Shown piece after piece: positions 7,148-11,919 of a DNA stretch of 11,919 bases. The DNA comes from Halanaerobium sp964649895 (GTDB taxonomy: Bacteria; Bacillota; Halanaerobiia; Halanaerobiales; Halanaerobiaceae): the NCBI GenBank assembly GCA_964649895.1, contig CAZYRX010000061.1:1-11919 (forward strand). Direction: 5' to 3'. Each line of letters starts with the position of its first letter. Within the stretch, counting starts at the first letter, position 1. Made by a program: the position numbers and the translations under genes. The notes under the pieces were generated by a model. It was not told where the DNA came from, did not search any database, and saw nothing but the letters and a program-made list of their open reading frames with translations.

Positions 7148-7695
7148 ATGAGAAATTGAGTTTTGAAGAAGTTACCGGAGAACTTTATAAAAATATAGAT
7201 TTATATGAATCTGAAATAAATGATTTTACTGATGATTTCAGTTTTAAAGCATTTTTAGGAAAATTTATTAATGATCTTGTAATGGATATAGAAAGAGGCA
7301 TAGAAGATAAAAAACCTGAACCTTTTGATGAATTTGTTTCAGCAAGTAAAAGATATTTTGGAACTATAATTAATGCTTTAGAAATAAGAAACCCATCAGC
7401 TATATTAATAGATATTGTTAAAAAGATTAATTTGCTTATAGATAATTGGCTTAGAATGATTGAAGAATTTAACATGGTTGAAGAAAACAAAATGACAAAA
7501 GAAGATGTTCATCAAACAAAATTCTATATAAATGAAGTCAATGAAATAATAGGAATAGGAATGACAACTAAAAGAATGATTTACAGCACAAAAAAATTAA
7601 TAGAAAAAGCAGAGAGAATTTTAGCTGCAACACCTCCTGCTTTTAATATAAGTAGACATTTTTACGATGCAATTCACCATAAAGAGGATAAGTAA
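7144..7695 (+). CDS. Hypothetical helical protein
   Basis: I do not recognise this 183-residue protein. It starts at an ATG overlapping the TGA of the SPASM enzyme; GGAG sits close upstream. It appears almost wholly helical and is charged, with amphipathic stretches at about 35-57, 65-115 and 120-163, and Pro-rich breaks at 56-61 and 162-166 (ATPPAF). It has no Cys, signal peptide or clear membrane segment. A short His-containing end (RHFYDAIHHK) could bind metal, but nothing firm supports that. Because it is coupled to the enzyme on one side and overlaps the next gene by one base on the other, it probably belongs to the same pathway as an accessory or scaffold protein. That is context only. 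Confidence 0.7.
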   Translation: MNEKLSFEEVTGELYKNIDLYESEINDFTDDFSFKAFLGKFINDLVMDIERGIEDKKPEPFDEFVSASKRYFGTIINALEIRNPSAILIDIVKKINLLIDNWLRMIEEFNMVEENKMTKEDVHQTKFYINEVNEIIGIGMTTKRMIYSTKKLIEKAERILAATPPAFNISRHFYDAIHHKEDK

Positions 7696-8522
7696 TGGTT
7701 TTACTGAAAACAGAACAGTATAGTGTATTAGATAAACTTTTCTTTTATGAAGATATAGTATTTGAAGATTATATTTTTATAAAAGATTTTTCTATAGATA
7801 CTATTCTTCCTATACAAAGTGATATATTTATAGCTAACCCTACTTTAGAAGAATTAAAATTATTAGTAAGTTTGCAAAAGAATGTGTTTTTAGTATTAGA
7901 TTATATAACATATGATTTTGTTTCTTATTTAGAAAGTAATTTTGTTAAAAAAGTATTTGTTTTAGATGTTAAAGACAAACAGTTTTTAGATAATATAGGA
8001 ATAAATAAATACGAATTAATATATCCCTTATCAGAAAAAATTAAATTAGGAAATAACAATAGTAATGATAATAAAATCACTGTGTTAAATCCTATTGAAG
8101 AGATAGAGTTTTCAGATATAGAAAATATGAATAAATTTACAGAATTAAATTATTTGGTTTTTTACTCTGGCCTTAAAAAAATTAATCAAGTAGAACAATA
8201 TGAAAAGCTTATTAAAATGATTTATGATAACATAATTGTCCATAGTCATCCAGTTATTTATATAGAAGATGAATTAAATGCAACTAATAATTTATTAAGT
8301 TTTGTAAAATATAGATTTCCTATTGAAGTATTATTTTATATGAAAAATAAAAGAAATGTATTTCTTATTTCTCCTTTTTATAAAAGCTGGTTGAGTTTAG
8401 AAAGCCAACAGATTAAAGATTATTCAGAAAAGGAAATTGAAACTATAATAGAAAAAAATTATAAATTATTCGAAGAGTATTTTGAAGCAAGAAAGAAAAT
8501 AAATGAAGTAATATGGTATTAA
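7695..8522 (+). CDS. Hypothetical protein, possibly GT-B-like or partner of the glycosyltransferase
   Basis: The protein has 275 residues; its ATG shares a base with the preceding TAA, and GAGG lies ahead. The first 115 residues alternate short hydrophobic strands with helices: DIFIANP, NVFLVLDY, KKVFVLDV and YELIYPLSEKIKL. This order recalls the N-terminal Rossmann half of GT-B glycosyltransferases, where a site-of-origin strand is followed by a segment ending in a PLS/PNG-type loop. Asn-rich residues 119-127 then lead to a second alternating part (YLVFYSGLKK, PVIYIEDE, NVFLISPFY) and a charged helix at the end. No GT4 signature with paired Glu residues is seen. It may be an unusual nucleotide-sugar or sugar-binding protein, or a partner of the next gene, which it overlaps by 10 bases. 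Function is open. Confidence 0.65.
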   Translation: MVLLKTEQYSVLDKLFFYEDIVFEDYIFIKDFSIDTILPIQSDIFIANPTLEELKLLVSLQKNVFLVLDYITYDFVSYLESNFVKKVFVLDVKDKQFLDNIGINKYELIYPLSEKIKLGNNNSNDNKITVLNPIEEIEFSDIENMNKFTELNYLVFYSGLKKINQVEQYEKLIKMIYDNIIVHSHPVIYIEDELNATNNLLSFVKYRFPIEVLFYMKNKRNVFLISPFYKSWLSLESQQIKDYSEKEIETIIEKNYKLFEEYFEARKKINEVIWY

Positions 8523-9727
8523 ATAAAAGCAACGGAGTAATAAAAAAATATTATTACTTATTATTACAGTCACAAGTTTTATCTCATGAAGACAATGTTG
8601 TAATAGAACCTTTTGATGAAGATTTCGATTTATTAGAAGATAAAGTAATTGTATTGCAACAGGGAGAAGTAAATTGGAATGTGGAAAAAAATAGAGATAA
8701 AGTAAAAAAAGTTATTACAAGTAATGTTCTTATATTAGATCATATAGGAAGATTAGTATATACTGTTTTATTAGAATTTCCTATTAATAGGAAAATTTTT
8801 TCTAACAATATACCTTGGAACGAAAGAGAAAACATTTTATATTATCATGGAAGAATAATACCAGATAAACTTCCTTTAGAAGAATTAAAAAAATTAGAAG
8901 AATATAATATCCCTGTAGTTCTTCAAGGACCAATATGTAAAGAATACTGGACTAATAAAGATATAGAATTAAATGAGTTCATTACATATAAAGAAGAAAT
9001 CAAAAAATTAAAAAATATAACATTTCTACCTGCTATTACTGATGAGAAAGAATTAGCAGCTAATTTAAATAAATATAAGTTTTATTTTTCATTGTCTACT
9101 GGTGAGGCTTTTAATGTAGCCTTAAAAGAAGCTATATCTTGTGGAACTGTTCCTTTAGTAAAAGATTTAGAGGCATATTACTGGTGTAAGAAATCTTGTA
9201 TTAAAATAAACACTTGTGAAAATATAAAAAATTTTTATGAACATAGCAAAAATAAAGACTTAACAGAATATTCAAACTTAATAAGTAAAGAATTAGAAAG
9301 ACTTTCTTTTTCAAATACATATGAAAAATATCTTGCTGGTTATTGGCATAAACTTTGGTCCACTGGCGAAATATATATAGATTTTGAAATACAAGAGTTA
9401 GTAAATAATTATAGTAAATATGTTACTACTGTAATGTCCTGCTCAGGGCATAGAGATGCTTTAACTACGTATATTATGTGGGAAGATACAGACGAAGAAT
9501 TTTATTATGAAGTGAGATCAAAATTACGTTATGCATACTTTGATTGGCATATCTATAGATTTGAAAAAGATGGAAGGAAGATAGCAGAGTTAACTATTAT
9601 GAACAAAAAGACTGAAAGTGTTAAATTTCTTAACCGTATTGTGCATTATAGTGATATAAATAATATAGAAGAAAGTATTGAATTTTATTATATGATACTT
9701 CATGACTTAAAGGTTCTTATGGTATGA
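8513..9727 (+). CDS. GT4-like (GT-B) glycosyltransferase with C-terminal extension
   Basis: The protein has 404 residues. Residues 109-119 (LYYHGRIIPDK) match the GRxxxxK start of the donor-binding half of GT4 enzymes. Residues 170-220 (FLPAITD..., YFSLSTGEAFNVALKEAISCGTVPLV) match the signature with E198 and E206 in an EX7E arrangement, followed by a Gly-Thr-Val-Pro turn. The N-terminal half is short and diverged (YHGR starts near residue 111), so the acceptor domain is reduced. Residues 285-404 form an extra mixed alpha/beta region that I cannot assign. Its likely action is sugar transfer from a nucleotide sugar. With the array tails rich in Ser, Thr and Tyr close by, a protein acceptor is attractive, though a lipid or phage-surface acceptor is not excluded. 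It starts inside the preceding gene with only a weak ribosome binding site and ends as ATGA with the next. Confidence 0.82.
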   Translation: MVLNKSNGVIKKYYYLLLQSQVLSHEDNVVIEPFDEDFDLLEDKVIVLQQGEVNWNVEKNRDKVKKVITSNVLILDHIGRLVYTVLLEFPINRKIFSNNIPWNERENILYYHGRIIPDKLPLEELKKLEEYNIPVVLQGPICKEYWTNKDIELNEFITYKEEIKKLKNITFLPAITDEKELAANLNKYKFYFSLSTGEAFNVALKEAISCGTVPLVKDLEAYYWCKKSCIKINTCENIKNFYEHSKNKDLTEYSNLISKELERLSFSNTYEKYLAGYWHKLWSTGEIYIDFEIQELVNNYSKYVTTVMSCSGHRDALTTYIMWEDTDEEFYYEVRSKLRYAYFDWHIYRFEKDGRKIAELTIMNKKTESVKFLNRIVHYSDINNIEESIEFYYMILHDLKVLMV

Positions 9728-10896
9728 GAAATGTTTTAGTAATAATACCTACTACAAAAATTGATTATTACGAAGGTTTTTCTGCTCCTTTAGCATGGTT
9801 ATTTACTAGTTATGAAGATTATGTATTAGGTAAGTATTCTTACGAAGTAACTAAAAAAGATATTCAACAATTTAAATATTTTATTATAGAACTTAATTGG
9901 TTCACTTCTTTATATGAAGTTATTTTATTAATATCTTTTATAAAAGAAAACAATAGAAAATCTGAAATTTATTTAGGCGGATTATATACTCAAATTAAGC
10001 AGGAAGAAATACTTAATAGGTTTTTAGTAGATGGGATATTTTATGGAGATAGTGAATTATCAATAAAACAATTTATTGAAGGGGAAAAAACTGAAAATAT
10101 ATATAACCTAATAACCAAGAAGTATTCTTTTAAAAGATGGATCATAAAGCAAGAAGATTTAGACAAAATAGACTTTTCTTTAGAATGGTTCCCTACGTAT
10201 AAAGAAAATTTTGAAAATAAAAATTTTGAAGGGGACACAGAAGATTTTTCTTTACCTATGATAATTACTGGAAGAAACTGCACAATACGGCACAAAGGCT
10301 GTGAATATTGTTTGGGTTCAAAAAAAGAATTATTAAATGAAATTTATTGCAGAGATGATTTGGCTTTAACCAATAAACAACTAAATAATTTGTTACAAAA
10401 AGCTGTGGATAAAAAATTTAGAAAAATAAGTTTATATGTAATGTCAGATATAAATGAATATACTTTTGATAATTATTATGATATAGAATTATACGCAGAA
10501 ATAGATAGTTCTCCTAAATCAATAGATATACTTAAAAGCATGAAAAAAAATTTTAAGAAAGCTATTATTCAAATACCATTATATGAAAATGGTATTATGG
10601 GGGGAAAGATAGTAGAAAATTATGAAGAATTATTTTGTTTAAATAATGACAAATTTTCTCTTTGGTTTATGGCTTATTCTAACTTAAAAGAAAAACGTAA
10701 AGAAGTATATGAGTTATTACAGAATAGGCTAATAGACAGGCTTGATACAGTTTTTGCTCCTGAATTTGCAAATTTTTCTGTATATGAAAATATAGAGAGA
10801 GCATATAATATTTCTAAAGAACTTTATGAGCTTCAAAACTTTCCAAAATTTGAAAGAAAAGAAGAAGTAAAGAAAGGCTTTCTATGGAAAAGTTAA
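9724..10896 (+). CDS. Radical SAM protein with B12-binding-like N-terminus and CX6CX2C motif
   Basis: The protein has 390 residues, starting at ATG in an ATGA overlap, with AAAGG about ten bases ahead. Residues 1-130 look like the Rossmann domain before many class B radical SAM cores: VLVIIPT, then EIYLGGLYTQ near 81-90 and VDGIFYGDSELSIKQFIEG at 102-120, the equivalent of the 'GexE' strand. The DxHxxG cobalamin-binding motif is not seen, so B12 may not be bound. The cluster site at 183-196 reads GRNCTIRHKGCEYC: C186, C193 and C196 are spaced CX6CX2C instead of CX3CX2C. The core after it is short. It may modify protein or peptide C-H bonds, with the following U32-like gene as partner, but the reaction is unknown. 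The unusual spacing could mean altered chemistry or lost activity. Confidence 0.78.
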   Translation: MRNVLVIIPTTKIDYYEGFSAPLAWLFTSYEDYVLGKYSYEVTKKDIQQFKYFIIELNWFTSLYEVILLISFIKENNRKSEIYLGGLYTQIKQEEILNRFLVDGIFYGDSELSIKQFIEGEKTENIYNLITKKYSFKRWIIKQEDLDKIDFSLEWFPTYKENFENKNFEGDTEDFSLPMIITGRNCTIRHKGCEYCLGSKKELLNEIYCRDDLALTNKQLNNLLQKAVDKKFRKISLYVMSDINEYTFDNYYDIELYAEIDSSPKSIDILKSMKKNFKKAIIQIPLYENGIMGGKIVENYEELFCLNNDKFSLWFMAYSNLKEKRKEVYELLQNRLIDRLDTVFAPEFANFSVYENIERAYNISKELYELQNFPKFERKEEVKKGFLWKS

Positions 10897-11756
10897 ATAT
10901 AGCAGTAGGATATTCTTCTATAATATATAATGAATTAGAGTTTTTAAAAAAGAAAGTTAATTCATTAGAACTTTATCTAAGTTATGATCAATGGAAAAAC
11001 AATACTGTTAGTTATGACAACATTAATTTATTGTTTAATATAGTTCCTGATAAAGTAAATTTTTTAAGAGGCTGGAAAGAAAATCTACAAAAGGTTAAAG
11101 AAGTAAATCCAAATTATATTACTACAAGTGTATTTACTTTTGGAAAAATTTTAGCTGAAGAAGGATATAATGTAGATGCTTCTATAATAAATAATATATC
11201 TACAATAGAAGATGTACATGAATTAGATAAGTTAGGGTATAAAGGATTTACATTAGCTTCTCATAAAATTTATGACTTTTCTTTAATGAAAGAAATAAAA
11301 AAATATTTTCCTCATCTACGTATGAAAATAATTCCTAACATGATGTGTCCTCTTTGCATTTTATACACAGAAAAGCATGAATGTTTTTATTTTAATGATA
11401 CTACTCATGATTTAATAGGAACAAGAGCAGAATATGTTTGTGATAAGAACCCATTAAAGACTTCTATTGTTTGGCCAGATTTATTACGCAATTATTCACA
11501 TATTGATGTGCTTAAATTTGCTTCAAGAAAAGAAGACCCAATGGTATTAGAAATGATTATGGCATTTTTAGACAATAGAAATAAAGACTATATTAATGTA
11601 ATGTTAGATTTTTTTGTGAGAAAAAATAATCTGCATGATTTCTTTATAGAAAATAAACAATTATGTAATTTTAAATGTTATAAATGTAAAATGGACTGTG
11701 ATAAAAAATACACAGATTATTTAATCAATGAAGAAAATAATTTATCTGGTAGATGA
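10884..11756 (+). CDS. Peptidase-U32-like iron-sulfur protein
   Basis: The protein has 290 residues; AAGAAAGG precedes the ATG, and the gene overlaps the preceding one by 13 bases. It begins like a TIM barrel (LNIAVGYSS) and carries strands NYITTSVFTF and GFTLASHKIY. MKIIPNMMCPLCIL at 147-160, with C155, C158, C167 and C186, and SHIDVLKFASRKED at 205-218 correspond to the 'NxxC..C' and 'vdxlKiaGR' regions of U32-family proteins. Members such as UbiU/UbiV and RlhA use iron-sulfur clusters in oxygen-independent hydroxylation, while others are called collagenase-like; catalysis as a protease is doubtful. The end carries CNFKCYKCKMDC (C261, C265, C268, C272), a possible second metal site. Paired with a B12-type radical SAM gene, it may hydroxylate or help modify the same substrate; this is inference. 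Its last 40 bases overlap the opposing minus-strand gene. Confidence 0.72.
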   Translation: MEKLNIAVGYSSIIYNELEFLKKKVNSLELYLSYDQWKNNTVSYDNINLLFNIVPDKVNFLRGWKENLQKVKEVNPNYITTSVFTFGKILAEEGYNVDASIINNISTIEDVHELDKLGYKGFTLASHKIYDFSLMKEIKKYFPHLRMKIIPNMMCPLCILYTEKHECFYFNDTTHDLIGTRAEYVCDKNPLKTSIVWPDLLRNYSHIDVLKFASRKEDPMVLEMIMAFLDNRNKDYINVMLDFFVRKNNLHDFFIENKQLCNFKCYKCKMDCDKKYTDYLINEENNLSGR

Positions 11757-11919
11757 TGTTTCATCTTAAATTTCCACCATCTCTGTCTTTCACCATAATG
11801 AAGCCTGTTATTTAAATGACGGAAACCAAACCACTTAGGTGCAACTTTTATTACTGGGTCGTTACCATATCCATAATGATGAGCATCTACATATTTATCT
11901 ATTGAATTAACAAAAGCCT
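11717..11919 (-). CDS. 3' end of a convergent, unrecognised gene
   Basis: On the minus strand a frame runs in from the right edge (first full codon at 11917) for 66 codons and stops at the TAA complementary to 11717-11719. The residues look protein-like: NSIDKYVDAHHYGYGNDP, then a basic, aromatic part APKWFGFRHLNNRLHYGER and RQRWWKFKMKHHLP. The + strand here has no credible gene after 11756. The strongly basic, Trp-rich end could bind nucleic acid or act at a membrane or peptidoglycan, but no family is visible. It is the only minus-strand gene and faces the cluster tail to tail, overlapping the U32-like gene by 40 bases, so it likely marks the end of the transcription unit. Confidence 0.5.
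   Translation of the reverse strand, partial: AFVNSIDKYVDAHHYGYGNDPVIKVAPKWFGFRHLNNRLHYGERQRWWKFKMKHHLPDKLFSSLIK

Noticed and set aside
7185..7490. Minus-strand frame of 101 codons
   Set aside because: It is antisense to the helical 183-residue gene, which is interlocked with both neighbours.
10041..10295. Minus-strand frame of 84 codons
   Set aside because: It is antisense to the third radical SAM gene across its motif-bearing part.
11751..11766. Hairpin AGATGA-TGTT-TCATCT as a terminator
   Set aside because: The stem is only six pairs, no T-run follows on either side, and it lies within the minus-strand reading frame.
1..11919. CRISPR array, tRNA, rRNA, insertion sequence or alternative genetic code
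   Set aside because: I saw no regularly spaced identical repeats, no cloverleaf-like stretch in the tiny gaps and no transposase motifs. TAG is not used as a stop in these genes, but all frames read through normally with TAA/TGA stops, so recoding is not supported.

Overview
The window is AT-rich, and every gene except one at the right edge lies on the + strand. The genes are packed tightly: ATGA, TAATG and TTGA overlaps are common, and gaps are at most 17 bases. Most starts have a Shine-Dalgarno-like motif, and all complete genes read with TAA or TGA stops. The first part encodes phage-type tail or fibre proteins, so this looks like the late end of a tail module of a phage or prophage. A low-GC host such as a Firmicute is the natural guess, but that is inference from composition and ribosome binding sites only.

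Layout. Bases 1-1379 hold the 3' part of a tail-fibre-like gene; its reading frame is open to the left edge. Bases 1379-2038 encode an unrecognised 219-residue protein. Bases 2044-2502 encode a 152-residue protein with a short N-terminal module and a Tyr/His/Ser-rich tail. Bases 2517-4193 encode a 558-residue protein with a carbohydrate-binding-like region, a LamG domain, the same short module, and a much longer Tyr/His/Arg-rich tail. Then comes an enzyme cluster: a radical SAM protein with a half SPASM region (4211-5569), a small helical protein (5566-5817), a radical SAM protein with a complete SPASM cysteine set (5795-7147), a helical protein (7144-7695), an unrecognised Rossmann-like protein (7695-8522), a GT4-like glycosyltransferase (8513-9727), a radical SAM protein with a B12-binding-like N-terminus and an unusual CX6CX2C motif (9724-10896), and a U32-peptidase-like Cys-rich protein (10884-11756). 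A convergent minus-strand gene enters from the right edge and ends at 11717.

How they may work together. The tails of the 152- and 558-residue proteins are tetrapeptide arrays: an aromatic residue, His or Cys recurs every fourth position, separated by Ser, Thr, Asn or Gly. Both arrays follow a shared FTWS-type module of about 28 residues. Both lie directly upstream of three radical SAM enzymes, a glycosyltransferase and a U32-like protein. My main inference is that this is a virion-protein modification system. Radical SAM enzymes would crosslink or otherwise alter Tyr/His/Cys in the arrays, and the glycosyltransferase would perhaps decorate Ser/Thr, maturing an adhesive fibre tip. The logic resembles His-Xaa-Ser (Hxs) systems and RiPP pathways, but I did not recognise this cluster as a named system, and the enzyme-substrate link is unproven.
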